A stretch of 64,000 nt of DNA. It comes from Halorubrum sp. 2020YC2 (GTDB taxonomy: Archaea > Halobacteriota > Halobacteria > Halobacteriales > Haloferacaceae). Shown here one piece after another: positions 49,825 to 58,185 of this stretch. Position 1 is the first letter of the stretch, and each line of letters begins with the position of its first letter. Under the pieces are notes generated by a model. It was not told where the DNA came from. It ran no database searches and saw only the letters and a list, made by a program, of their open reading frames with translations. The position numbers and the translations under genes are program-made. Location: NCBI RefSeq assembly GCF_018623055.1, contig NZ_CP076019.1, forward strand, positions 868,001-932,000. The letters run 5' to 3'.

Positions 49825-51260
49825 CACTCTGCCCCGTCGCGCTCGCGGCGCCGGGCGCGGAGGTACTCGCCCAGCGCGAACGCCATCCATGCCTGACACC
49901 ACCGCATCAGCGTGAACCGCTTGGTGTAGAACCGGCGCTTCTGGTAGTAGAACCGCCCGTCGCCGGCGTACAGCTCCGAGAGCGTCCAGTCGATGATCCG
50001 CGACGCGAACGCCGTGTCGCCGGCCGCGCTGAACAGCACGATCCCCTCCGCGGCGGCGTGAATGTCCTTCGGGTAGGCGCTGGTCTCGTCCCAGTTGGGC
50101 GCCCCGGACGGCTCGAACAGCGTCTCGCGGTAGAACTTCAGCCCGCGTTCGAGCGTCTCGTCGTACCGAGTCGACCCCGTCACCGCCCGGTAGCGGAGGA
50201 GCGATTCGAGGACGAACCCGTTGTGGTGGTTATCCATCGAGAGGTGCGACGCCGAGGGCGGGTCGGTGTAGTACCAGCCGCCGATGTCGGCCTGCCGGCC
50301 TGCGACGTAGTCCAGAATGCGCTCCGCACGCTCGCGCAGTTCGGGCCGCGGCCGCCGCTCGTGGAGGTCCAAGAGGAGCCGCGCGCCGATCGCGTTCGCG
50401 TTGACCACGGTCGTCTCCCCGGCCTCGGCGCTCGCGTGGTAGTCGATCCGCGCCGTCTCGCCCGACTCCCGGTAGTTCAGGTCCTCGTACACGAACGGCA
50501 GGGCGGACTCGGCCACCGCGGCGAAGCTCCCGCCGGAGCCGCCGTCGTCGAAGTCGGCCCCCTCGGGACCGCCCCCGGCGGCGTCGACGCCGGCGCCCTC
50601 GACCCCGTCGCCCCCGCGGTCGCCGTCGCTCCCGACCCCGCCGCCTCTCCGGTCGATGTCGCCCTCGACGCCGGACAGCAGCGCCCGCACGGCGTAGCCG
50701 GTCGAGACGATCCCCGGGTGCTTCGCCGGCAGCCGCTTCCGGAGCCCCTGCGTCGCGTGCTGGTGGCCGCCACAGAACCCAGCGTACCCGCGGCTCTGGT
50801 TCTCGACGAGCCACGTCGCCAGCCGGTCGGCCTCGCGGCCGTACCCCTCCTCGCCGAGGCGCTCGGCGGCCGCCCGGTTGGCCAGCGCGAACAGGGCGGT
50901 CCCCTTGAAGCTCTGCCGCTGTTCCACCAGCATGAGCCGACGGACGTTGACCGGGAACCGCTTGATCCCCTCCTGAATCGCGATGTTGGCCCACTTGTTC
51001 TCGAACGGGAGCCAGCGCCGGAAGCGGCTGCTCATGCCGTCGAAGTAGTCCCAGCCGACGTAGTCGCGCTCGCGGGCGTACGCGAGCGTGTCCTCTAACG
51101 CCCGCGTCACCGCGTCGTCGGTGACGCGGTGGATCGCGTCGGCGCGCTCCGTGGTCTCCAGCGAGGGCGTCCCGTCGGCGTCGTCGGGTCGGGCGTCCGC
51201 CTCGTCGCCGGGCCGCCGCTCCGCCTCGCCCCCCGTCTGCTCCGGACCGGACGCGGTCAC
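49824..51260 (-). CDS. alpha/alpha-barrel-like protein of haloarchaeal glycan clusters
   Basis: A 478-aa protein with repeated helical pairs: YVGWDYFDGMSSRF, FENKWANIAIQEGIKRFPVN, LMLVEQRQSFKGTALFALAN, FCGGHQHATQGL, ADIGGWYYTDP and SHLSMDNHHNGFVLESLLRY. This resembles an (alpha/alpha) toroid such as those of glycoside hydrolases and epimerases, but I cannot assign a family; homologues are often mislabelled as transporter permeases. A Gly/Asp-rich insertion of about 45 residues lies at about positions 225-270. The GTG at 51260 overlaps the DUF354 stop (GTGA), so the two genes are coupled. Function is unknown, probably glycan modification. Confidence 0.7.
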   Translation of the reverse strand: MTASGPEQTGGEAERRPGDEADARPDDADGTPSLETTERADAIHRVTDDAVTRALEDTLAYARERDYVGWDYFDGMSSRFRRWLPFENKWANIAIQEGIKRFPVNVRRLMLVEQRQSFKGTALFALANRAAAERLGEEGYGREADRLATWLVENQSRGYAGFCGGHQHATQGLRKRLPAKHPGIVSTGYAVRALLSGVEGDIDRRGGGVGSDGDRGGDGVEGAGVDAAGGGPEGADFDDGGSGGSFAAVAESALPFVYEDLNYRESGETARIDYHASAEAGETTVVNANAIGARLLLDLHERRPRPELRERAERILDYVAGRQADIGGWYYTDPPSASHLSMDNHHNGFVLESLLRYRAVTGSTRYDETLERGLKFYRETLFEPSGAPNWDETSAYPKDIHAAAEGIVLFSAAGDTAFASRIIDWTLSELYAGDGRFYYQKRRFYTKRFTLMRWCQAWMAFALGEYLRARRRERDGAE

Positions 51261-52396
51261 GTCGACTCCTCCGTGACCGCCGCCTGCCGGTCCGAACCCG
51301 ACCGCTCTGAGCCCGACCGCTCCGCGCCGGCGCGCCAGCGCTCCAGCCCCGCGACCCCCGCGGGACCGCCCGCCTCGGCGCACGCGACGATGATCTCGGT
51401 GAGGTTCACGAGGCCGCCGACGTACTCGTTCCGGCGCTGCCGCCACTCGACCCCGATCGACTCGTCAAGCAGGACGCCGACACCCGTCGAGAGGACCTCG
51501 TCGAAGTCGGCGGTGTTGACGACCAGCTCCTGCCGTTCCAGCTCCGTGAAGTTCCCCATGTCGCCGTCGCCCACGAAGGAGTTCGACCTGACGACGGGCG
51601 TGCCCAGCAGGGCGGCCTCAGTACAGACCGTCTGCGTGTCGGTGACGACGAGCCGTGCCGCGGAGAGCGCGTCGTGGAGCAGCGCGGGGTGGACGTCGAA
51701 CTCGCGGGCCGGCAGCGAGTCGAGGTCCAGCGTCCCGCCCTCGTCCGAGACGAACACGGTGGCGTGCTCCGCGAACGCCTCGATCAGCCGCCGCCGCTGC
51801 TCCGGCGTGAACCCGGACTGACCGACGTCGTGGTGGGAGCCGAACGCGTTGAACCGCAGCAGGACGAACTCCTCGTCCGCGCCGAGACCGAGGTCGTCGC
51901 GGATCGCCGGGTTCGGCTCGTAGACGTCCGGGTGGAGGTACGCCGTCTCGCAGAAGCCGCGGAACTGGTAGTGGCTCTCCCCGAGGTCCTTCTGGAAGGC
52001 GTGGGGCGTGAGGAACGCCGCGGCGAACGGCCGGGAGATGGCGTGGTCGATCGAGGTCGGCTCCGAGTCGAGCACCAACACGGCGGGCGACCGGCTCACC
52101 AGCCCGGCGTGGGCGGCGTAGGCGCCGACCCCGAAGATCACGTCCGGGTCGAACGACCTGACCGCGGGGAGGACGTTGGCGTAGTGGCGCGGGAGGTTCC
52201 GGAACAGCGACCCCTTCGTCGTCCCGCAGGCGCCGTAGACGCGGTGCGGGACGTCGTACCCCTCGAGCAGCGCCACCGTACAGCCGTAGTCCCGCGCGAG
52301 GACGAGCACGTCGTGCCCGGCGTCCGCGAGCCGCCCGACGGCGTGTCTGTAGAGGTGAACGTGAGCGGGCGTGTTGGCGAAGAAGACGAATCGCAT
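51257..52396 (-). CDS. DUF354-family glycosyltransferase-like protein
   Basis: A 379-aa GT-B-type protein: MRFVFFANTPAHVHLYRHAV, VLVLARDYGCTVALLE, DVIFGVGAYAAHAGLVSRSP and VVTDTQTVCTEAALLGTPVV. DUF354 proteins occur in archaeal surface-glycan loci and resemble UDP-GlcNAc epimerase/MurG folds. The start at 52396 (M-R-F-V-F-F) is clear from the Rossmann strand, and a TATTACAA box 28 nt upstream supports it. Confidence 0.84.
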   Translation of the reverse strand: MRFVFFANTPAHVHLYRHAVGRLADAGHDVLVLARDYGCTVALLEGYDVPHRVYGACGTTKGSLFRNLPRHYANVLPAVRSFDPDVIFGVGAYAAHAGLVSRSPAVLVLDSEPTSIDHAISRPFAAAFLTPHAFQKDLGESHYQFRGFCETAYLHPDVYEPNPAIRDDLGLGADEEFVLLRFNAFGSHHDVGQSGFTPEQRRRLIEAFAEHATVFVSDEGGTLDLDSLPAREFDVHPALLHDALSAARLVVTDTQTVCTEAALLGTPVVRSNSFVGDGDMGNFTELERQELVVNTADFDEVLSTGVGVLLDESIGVEWRQRRNEYVGGLVNLTEIIVACAEAGGPAGVAGLERWRAGAERSGSERSGSDRQAAVTEEST

Positions 52397-52423
52397 GTGG
52401 TCGTCTTCGGGGCGAGGATCGAA

Positions 52424-52441
52424 TTGTAATAGATCGCTTAC
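52424..52441 (-). promoter_or_regulatory. GTA-N7-TATTACAA promoter element of the DUF354 gene
   Basis: Reverse strand: GTA (52441-52439), seven bases (AGCGATC), TATTACAA (52431-52424), ending 28 nt before the ATG at 52396. Confidence 0.55.
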
Positions 52442-52487
52442 CGGGCGGGCGGCGGCGCGGCGACGGGTGCGCCGGCTCCCGCGCCGG

Positions 52488-52505
52488 GTAGCCGACCCAT
52501 AACAA
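52488..52505 (+). promoter_or_regulatory. GTA-N7-CATAACAA promoter element of the GT-C-like gene leader
   Basis: GTA at 52488-52490, seven bases, CATAACAA at 52498-52505. The last base is 27 nt before a GTG at 52532 that opens the leader ORF. Confidence 0.6.
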
Positions 52506-52531
52506 AAGCCGTCACCGGACTCGATGGGGTA

Positions 52532-52615
52532 GTGTTCGTCCACCAGCCCGTCCGGCCGGAGAGACCGCGGTCGGCCCGCGGACCGCGAGAGCGCGAACGG
52601 AGTTGTCCGGCGTGA
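52532..52615 (+). CDS. 27-aa leader ORF of the large membrane protein gene
   Basis: GTG at 52532, 27 nt after the promoter box, opens 27 codons (Arg/Pro-rich, starting VFVHQPVRPERP). TGA at 52613-52615 overlaps the GTG of the main gene at 52612 (GTGA). Confidence 0.5.
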   Translation: MFVHQPVRPERPRSARGPRERERSCPA

Positions 52616-54678
52616 GAGCGCCGGTTCGACGGCGGGACGGACGCCTCGTCGAGGCCGCCCTCGCGGTCGGTTACCTAGCGCTCGCGGCCGCCGTCGCCGC
52701 CGCCTACACCGCGCCGGCGACCGGCTACGAGCTGTCGATCTACGCGGCGACGCCGCCGGCGACGTGGGGAGCGTTGGCCGTCGCGGTCGGGGTCTCGGTC
52801 GCGGTCTGCCTCTCCGACGAGCGGTACCTCGCGCCGGCGGTGTTGCTCGCCGGCCTCGGGGCCGCCACGGTGGCCGGACTCCCGCTGATCCGCGGCTACC
52901 ACTTCTACGGCCGGGCGGACTCGCTCGTCCACCTCGGCTTCGCGCGGACGATGCGCGGCGGCGGCGACCCGCTCGAACTGCTGTACCCCGGGGGGCATCT
53001 CATCGCGAACAGCCTCACGGCGGTCGCGGGCGTGGAGACACCTCGGTCGATGATGCTCGTCATGTGGACGTACGCGCTGTCGTTCTTCGCGAGCGTCGCG
53101 TGCTGCGTCTGGTTCGTCGTTCCCGACCGCCGCGCGCTCGCCATCGGTGCCTTCTCCGGATTCCTACTCTTGCCGATAAACAACGTCAGCACCTACCTCC
53201 ACTTCCACACGTACTCGATCGGGATGCTGTTCGTCCCCTTCGTGATCTACCTGGTGTTCGCGCACCTCGTCGGCGGCGACGGGCGCGAGCGCGTCGTCGA
53301 GCGCCTCGCGGACGGGAGCGGCGCGGTCGGCCGGAAGGCGGCGATCGGGGACGAAGTCGGGTTCGTCGCCGGAGCGACGCGGCCGGTGCCGACGACCTAC
53401 CTCCTGCCGCTGGTCTCGGTCGCGCTGGTGGTCGTCCACCCGCAGATCGCGTTGAACCTCGTCTTCCTGCTCGGCGGGATGACGGTCACGCAGCACGCGT
53501 ACCGGCGGTTCCGCCCCGCCAGCGCGCTCGCTGACTACCGCCTGCTCACGTTCCAGACGGTCCTCCTCACGGGGGTGTTTGCGGTCTGGATCGCGACTCA
53601 CGACTGGGCGTTCGTCAGCACGGCGGAGGCGATGATCCAGTCGGTGACCGAGTTCGTCGCCGGCGAGGGGGAGACGACGCCGCGGGTCGAGGCGCAGGGC
53701 GAGTCGGCCTCGTCGATCGGCGCGAGCGTTCAGGAGCTGTTCGTCAAGCTGTTCGGCGTCGGCGCGGTCTACTCGCTCCTGGCGGCCGGGGCCGTGGTGG
53801 GCCTCGTCACCGGGTACCTGAGCCCGCTGGAGGGCCACCGGTCGATGCGGTCGACGTCCGACACCGCGGCGGGCGTCACCACGCTGTTTCTCGGGGGAAT
53901 GGTGGCGATTCTCCCCTTCTTCGCGGCGCACTTCGTCGGCTCCATCTCGACGTACCTGTTCCGGCACGTCGGGTTCCTCACCATGCTCGCCACGATATTC
54001 GGCGCGGTCGGCGTCCGGTACCTGTTGTCGACGGAGTCCCCGCTGACGCCCCCCGAGTCCGCTTCGAGCGGTGCCGGCGTCCGGTCGGGCGGCGGTCGGT
54101 CCGTCGGTGACCGCGTCGCCGCCGCGCTCCCGGAGGCCCGGTCGGTCGTCGCGGTCGCGGTCGTCGTGCTGGTGTTGTCGCTGTCGCTGGCCACGGTGTT
54201 CCCGTCGCCGTTCGTCTACCTCTCGGGGTCGCACATGCCGGACGGCGAGATGGACGGCTACGAGCGGACGTTCGCGAGCCAGGCCGACGGGTCGCCGGTG
54301 TGGTTCGGCGGCGTGCGGCACTCGTCGGACCGCTATGAGGTGGCGCTGTACGGGGTGGAGACGGCGCCGTGGGACGGGGGGGTGACCCCGAAGCCGCGGT
54401 CGAGCGGCCCCGTCCCCGAGGAGGCGATGCTCGGCGGGCTCCCCGCGTTCTACGCGAACAGTTCCGACGAGTCCGTCAGGCGCGACCACTACTTCGCGGT
54501 CGCGGCGGCCGACTACCAGCGCGAGGTGGTCGCGTACCGCGGACTGCGGTACTCACAGGAGAGCTTCGACGCCGTGGCGTCCCAGCCGGACGTCGGCGCG
54601 ATCAGGGACAACGGCGAACTGACGGTCTACTACGTCGACACCCCGACGAACGCGTCCGCGGCCGCGGACGACGGGTGA
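52612..54678 (+). CDS. large polytopic membrane protein, GT-C-like
   Basis: A 688-aa protein with about ten or more hydrophobic segments, the conserved-looking early loop GYHFYGRADSLVHLGFARTM (acidic/aromatic, as in GT-C transferases) and a C-terminal extracellular domain after the last helix (about residue 540 on; MPDGEMDGYERTF...). Haloarchaeal relatives lie in glycosylation islands. It may be a membrane glycosyltransferase or polymerase; the catalytic Asp pair of GT-C enzymes is not certain. The start was set at GTG 52612 by overlap with the leader ORF; a TTG nine bases upstream is in frame. Confidence 0.7.
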   Translation: MRAPVRRRDGRLVEAALAVGYLALAAAVAAAYTAPATGYELSIYAATPPATWGALAVAVGVSVAVCLSDERYLAPAVLLAGLGAATVAGLPLIRGYHFYGRADSLVHLGFARTMRGGGDPLELLYPGGHLIANSLTAVAGVETPRSMMLVMWTYALSFFASVACCVWFVVPDRRALAIGAFSGFLLLPINNVSTYLHFHTYSIGMLFVPFVIYLVFAHLVGGDGRERVVERLADGSGAVGRKAAIGDEVGFVAGATRPVPTTYLLPLVSVALVVVHPQIALNLVFLLGGMTVTQHAYRRFRPASALADYRLLTFQTVLLTGVFAVWIATHDWAFVSTAEAMIQSVTEFVAGEGETTPRVEAQGESASSIGASVQELFVKLFGVGAVYSLLAAGAVVGLVTGYLSPLEGHRSMRSTSDTAAGVTTLFLGGMVAILPFFAAHFVGSISTYLFRHVGFLTMLATIFGAVGVRYLLSTESPLTPPESASSGAGVRSGGGRSVGDRVAAALPEARSVVAVAVVVLVLSLSLATVFPSPFVYLSGSHMPDGEMDGYERTFASQADGSPVWFGGVRHSSDRYEVALYGVETAPWDGGVTPKPRSSGPVPEEAMLGGLPAFYANSSDESVRRDHYFAVAAADYQREVVAYRGLRYSQESFDAVASQPDVGAIRDNGELTVYYVDTPTNASAAADDG

Positions 54679-54686
54679 ACGGGAGT

Positions 54687-54998
54687 TCACCTCGATCGGT
54701 CGGCCAGCTCCTCGGACTCGATGCGGTTCCAGAGCCGCTTCCCCTTCTCCGTGATGCCGTAGATCCGCCCCTTTCGCTTCTCCTTCGACACGAGCAGTTC
54801 GACGAGCGAGCGCTCGCGGAGCGACCGGAGCGCCCGCGAGACGTGCGTGATCGGGAGTCCGGTGCGGGACGCGATCGACGAGGGGATAGACGGGGCGTCG
54901 GCGAGCTGTTCGAGCACCGCCGTTCGGTACTTGGAACTGATGATGAACCCGATCTGGTCCCAGTCGTCTGTGGCGTCTTCGTTCCGCTCGTTCTCCAT
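54687..54998 (-). CDS. winged-helix transcriptional regulator
   Basis: A 103-aa protein with an ArsR/MarR-like winged helix: IGFIISSKYRTAVLEQLADA, IPSSIASRTGLPITHVSRAL, RSLRERSLVELLVSKEKRKG and RIYGITEKGKRLW. The basic wing and recognition helix are intact. A CTTATACC box (reverse, 55021-55028) lies 23 nt upstream. It is convergent with the large membrane protein gene. Target unknown. Confidence 0.8.
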   Translation of the reverse strand: MENERNEDATDDWDQIGFIISSKYRTAVLEQLADAPSIPSSIASRTGLPITHVSRALRSLRERSLVELLVSKEKRKGRIYGITEKGKRLWNRIESEELADRSR

Positions 54999-55171
54999 CA
55001 GCCCCCCTACCGCCCGTACGGGTATAAGCCGTGGAGATCGTTTATGCGAGTTGGCGACCGCACGCGCCGACGCGGCCGCCGCGGTCTCGCGGCCCTCGAT
55101 CCGTCGCGGTCTGGCGGTAACGTCGACTTACCGGGCCGCCGCACGGTCGGGCGCTCCGCCCGGCGGGCGGG

Positions 55172-55189
55172 ATATGCTCCGCATAACCA
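55172..55189 (+). promoter_or_regulatory. ATA-N7-CATAACCA promoter element of the DUF1616 leader
   Basis: ATA at 55172-55174, seven bases, CATAACCA at 55182-55189, ending 28 nt before the leader ATG at 55217. Confidence 0.55.
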
Positions 55190-55216
55190 TATGCCGACTC
55201 GACGGAGGGAGAGGAA

Positions 55217-55423
55217 ATGAGCGATCGAGACGCCGAGCGGTCGGTCTCACGCGTGTCGGAACCGTCCGCGTCGCGCGGCAGCCGGTTGTGGCGTCGCGTC
55301 CGAACCGTCTCGGCTCGCACCGACTCGGCCCGCACCGACTCGGCTCGCACCGGAACATCCGGACCGCCCGCCCCCGTCGACGCGCCCCTCGGGACCGGTC
55401 ACGTCGGTTCCAGACAGCGATGA
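55217..55423 (+). CDS. 68-aa leader ORF of the DUF1616 gene
   Basis: ATG at 55217, 28 nt after the promoter box, opens 68 codons beginning MSDRDAERSVSRVSEPSASR; a 15-bp repeat (SARTD) is present three times near 55311-55355. The TGA at 55421-55423 overlaps the DUF1616 ATG (ATGA). It is the longest leader frame, basic and of low complexity, and may be a real small protein. Confidence 0.5.
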   Translation: MSDRDAERSVSRVSEPSASRGSRLWRRVRTVSARTDSARTDSARTGTSGPPAPVDAPLGTGHVGSRQR

Positions 55424-56376
55424 GCTCGGCGGCCGAGGAGCTGCTGGCGAGCCGCGACCTCCTCGCCGTCGGTGGGATCGTCGCGGTCGCGGTCGTGGCC
55501 ACCGCGGTCGGGACGGCGAGCGCGGTCAGACTCCCGTTCGCCGCCCTCCTCCTGTTGGTTCTCCCCGGGTACGTGACGGCGGCGTTCGCGTACGCCGAGC
55601 GCGAGCGGGAGCCGTGGACGTTCCCCGCCCTGGTCGAGCGGTTCGCGCTCTCGCTCGGCGGCAGCCTGGCGGTGCTCCCGCTGTTGGCCCTCCTCGTGTC
55701 CGTCGCCGCGGGGGCGCTGACCCGGTGGGGACTCGTCGCGGCCGCGTCCGCGTACGTCCTCGCCGGCGCCGCGGCGACGGTCGCGCGTCGCGCCCGCCGC
55801 CCCGCGAGCGGGGGCCGAACCCTGTCGGTCGGCTCGCGGGGCGATACGTCGGCGCCGGACGGCTGGCTCTCCGGCGACGTGACCCCCGTCACCGTCGTCC
55901 TCGCGGCCAGCATGCTCCTCGCGGTCGCCGCGCTCGGCGCCGCGGTGGCCGTCCCCGCGGACGGAGAGGCGACGACGGACCTCCACCTGCTGACCGAACA
56001 GGACGGCGAACTCGTCGCGAACGAGTACCCGGACGCGCTGACTGAGGGCGAGTCGGCGGCCGTCACCGTCGGGGTGACCAACGAGGAGCACCGGTCGGTC
56101 GAGTACACGGCCGTCACGGAGGTCCAGCGGGTCGAGGTCGACGGCCGGTCGATCGTCGTCGCGGACAAGCGCCGGGTCGACCGGCACGAGTTCGAGCTTG
56201 CGCACGGCGAGAGCTGGCGCGAGCAACAGGAGTTTCGGGCGACGCTCACCGGCGAGACCGTCCGGTTTGTCACCTACCTCTACCGGGGCGACCCGCCCGA
56301 GAACCCGACCGCGGCGTCCGCGTACAGGACGGCCTACGTCTGGGTCGACGTCAGTCCCGCCGGGGGCGGCGAGTGA
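55420..56376 (+). CDS. DUF1616 membrane protein
   Basis: A 318-aa protein with four or five N-terminal transmembrane helices (LLAVGGIVAVAVVATAVGTA, LPFAALLLLVLPGYVTAAFA) and an extracellular beta-rich domain containing ATTDLHLLTEQDGELVANEY, the DUF1616 pattern. DUF1616 genes often lie in archaeal surface-polysaccharide clusters; biochemical role unknown. Start at 55420 follows from the ATGA overlap with the leader and matches the first helix. Confidence 0.82.
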   Translation: MSSAAEELLASRDLLAVGGIVAVAVVATAVGTASAVRLPFAALLLLVLPGYVTAAFAYAEREREPWTFPALVERFALSLGGSLAVLPLLALLVSVAAGALTRWGLVAAASAYVLAGAAATVARRARRPASGGRTLSVGSRGDTSAPDGWLSGDVTPVTVVLAASMLLAVAALGAAVAVPADGEATTDLHLLTEQDGELVANEYPDALTEGESAAVTVGVTNEEHRSVEYTAVTEVQRVEVDGRSIVVADKRRVDRHEFELAHGESWREQQEFRATLTGETVRFVTYLYRGDPPENPTAASAYRTAYVWVDVSPAGGGE

Positions 56377-56377
56377 G

Positions 56378-56947
56378 ATGTGGCCGTGGGGCCACCTCGC
56401 GGTCGGGTACGTCGCGCTGTCGGCCGTCGTCCGGATCGGGTTCGGAGACCGACCGAGCGACCGGGCCGCGCTCGTCCTCGCGGTCGCCACGCAGCTACCG
56501 GACCTCGTCGACAAGCCGCTCGCCTGGCAGTTCGGCCTGCTGAGCAACGGGATCGGCGCCGCGCACTCCCTGCTCGTCGGCGTTCCCGCGGCGCTCGCGG
56601 TCGCCGCCGTCCTCCGGGCCAGGGGGTACCCGGAACTGGGCGTCGCCGCCGCGGTCGGGTACGTCAGCCACGTGCTCGGGGACCTCCTCTTCGCCGCCCT
56701 GTTCAGCCGGCCGCCGATCCTCCCGTCGTTCCTCTGGCCGGTCTACTCGACGCCCGCCGCGCCCGCGCCGGGGCTCGGCGCGAAGACCTGGCAGCTGTTG
56801 TTGGACAGCAGGGCCCTCCTCGGCGGGGGGATGGGACGGACGTACTTCCTGCTCGAAGCCCTCCTGCTCTGCGGGACCGCGGCACTGTGGTTCCTCGACG
56901 GAACGCCCGGGTGGAAGCCGGTTCGGAACCTCGGGCGCGCGGACTGA
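56378..56947 (+). CDS. YdjM-family membrane-bound metal-dependent hydrolase
   Basis: A 189-aa protein with WGHLAVGYVALS, ATQLPDLVDKPLAW, GAAHSLLVGVPAAL and SHVLGDLLFAAL, the ordered His/Asp motifs of the YdjM (PF04307) family. About four transmembrane segments hold the metal site. It is cotranscribed with DUF1616 (one base between stop and ATG). Substrate unknown. Confidence 0.8.
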   Translation: MWPWGHLAVGYVALSAVVRIGFGDRPSDRAALVLAVATQLPDLVDKPLAWQFGLLSNGIGAAHSLLVGVPAALAVAAVLRARGYPELGVAAAVGYVSHVLGDLLFAALFSRPPILPSFLWPVYSTPAAPAPGLGAKTWQLLLDSRALLGGGMGRTYFLLEALLLCGTAALWFLDGTPGWKPVRNLGRAD

Positions 56948-57007
56948 CGGGGGTGCCATCGCCGCGCCTCCGTCGTCGTCACCGCGCCTCAGTCCTCGTC
57001 GTCGCGC

Positions 57008-57541
57008 TCAGTCGCCGTCACCACGCTCGGTCTCGACGGCGTGGAACGCCGCGAGGGCGACCAGCAGGACCCAGCCGACGCCGATCACGACCAGTCCCGT
57101 CCGGTCTAACGGTCCGCCGCCGCCGACCGCGACCAGCCCGTACGCCAGCGCACCGGCCAGCGTGATAAGGAGGTAGTACCGGCCCCAGGGGCGACCGCCG
57201 TCGCCCTCGGGGGCGTCCGCGTCGAGGTACCGGTTGAGATCGGAGCCCCGGTCGGTGAGCCGGATCTCGCCCGTGTCGCCGTCGTACTCGACGATACCGG
57301 CCTCTTCGAGCTTCGGAATGTGCGTCTGGTACAGGGAGACGTACAGCCGCTTCTGCTGTTTGTTGGTCAGCGCCTCCGGCTCCGTCTCGTTCTCCCACGC
57401 CGCGACCTCGGCCGCCAGCGCTTGGAGGCGGATGGTCTCGCCCGTCCTGTTCAGATACTGGAGAATGTAGCGCCGTCGCGGGTTGCTGAGGAGGCTGAAC
57501 AGGGCGTCCTGGCTCAGTCCGTTTTCCCGGGTTTCTGTCAT
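57008..57541 (-). CDS. DUF7344-type winged-helix protein with membrane tail 3
   Basis: A 177-aa protein related to the two at 20.0-21.4 kb: LFSLLSNPRRRYILQYLNRT, KQQKRLYVSLYQTHIPKLEE, GIVEYDGDTGEIRLTDRGSD, then two hydrophobic helices. It is last of a reverse-strand run behind Nudix. The start at 57541 was chosen at the typical distance before the winged helix. It is probably a membrane-anchored regulator of this glycan region. Confidence 0.78.
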   Translation of the reverse strand: MTETRENGLSQDALFSLLSNPRRRYILQYLNRTGETIRLQALAAEVAAWENETEPEALTNKQQKRLYVSLYQTHIPKLEEAGIVEYDGDTGEIRLTDRGSDLNRYLDADAPEGDGGRPWGRYYLLITLAGALAYGLVAVGGGGPLDRTGLVVIGVGWVLLVALAAFHAVETERGDGD

Positions 57542-57561
57542 TTGTGGGTCGGGGCGGACGC

Positions 57562-58068
57562 TTATCGGTCTCCGTCCGTCGCCGCCACCGACCGGTCGAT
57601 GAATCGTTCGACGGGATCGAGCGTCGTCGGCAGCAGTTCCGTCGGCGCTACCCACGCGTGATCGAGGACACGCTCCGCCGGGTCGGGTTCGGGTCTCGCC
57701 CCGAGGGTCGCGTCGAACACCGAGTAGACGGTCGTCGTCGGCCGGCTCGTGTGGCGGTAGACGCAGCGGCCGAGCCGCTCGCCCACGGTCGCGGGCGCCC
57801 GGATCTCCTCGTCGATCTCGCGGCGGAGACACTCCGAGAGCGACTCGCCGGACTCGACGCCGCCTCCCGGGAGGGTCCAGAACGTCGAGCCGTCGCCGTG
57901 ACGCTCCTTGACGAGCAGCACGCGGTCGCGGTCAGTAACGAGCGCCTTGGCGCCGACCCTGAGCTCCCGCCGCTCGAACGCACCCTCCGGCGCGCTCGGT
58001 GGGACCCACGGAGCCTCTCGCTCGTCGCGTACCCGCCGGACGGAGCCGTCGGAAGGGTGGTCTCGCAT
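57562..58068 (-). CDS. Nudix hydrolase
   Basis: A 168-aa protein with the Nudix box GGGVESGESLSECLRREIDEE (GX5EX7REX2EE pattern; one residue omitted at the end). VGAKALVTDRDRVLLVKERH and FWTLPG precede it. It could hydrolyse a nucleoside-diphosphate sugar. The ATG at 58068 is favoured over the GTG at 58077 because it is 28 nt after the promoter box. The 20-nt gap to the DUF7344 gene suggests cotranscription. Confidence 0.86.
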   Translation of the reverse strand: MRDHPSDGSVRRVRDEREAPWVPPSAPEGAFERRELRVGAKALVTDRDRVLLVKERHGDGSTFWTLPGGGVESGESLSECLRREIDEEIRAPATVGERLGRCVYRHTSRPTTTVYSVFDATLGARPEPDPAERVLDHAWVAPTELLPTTLDPVERFIDRSVAATDGDR

Positions 58069-58095
58069 ACCTCCCACCGACAGGACCCGTGTTGA

Positions 58096-58113
58096 TTATT
58101 ATACGGCTCATAC
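58096..58113 (-). promoter_or_regulatory. GTA-N7-TATAATAA promoter element of the Nudix gene
   Basis: Reverse strand: GTA (58113-58111), seven bases, TATAATAA (58103-58096), ending 28 nt before the ATG at 58068. Confidence 0.55.
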
Positions 58114-58185
58114 CGCTAGACAGGAACGGCTTTCTCGCGGGTTTCCGCCGTTGCGCCCGTGTCCGCCGCGGGAGACCGTCGCCGG

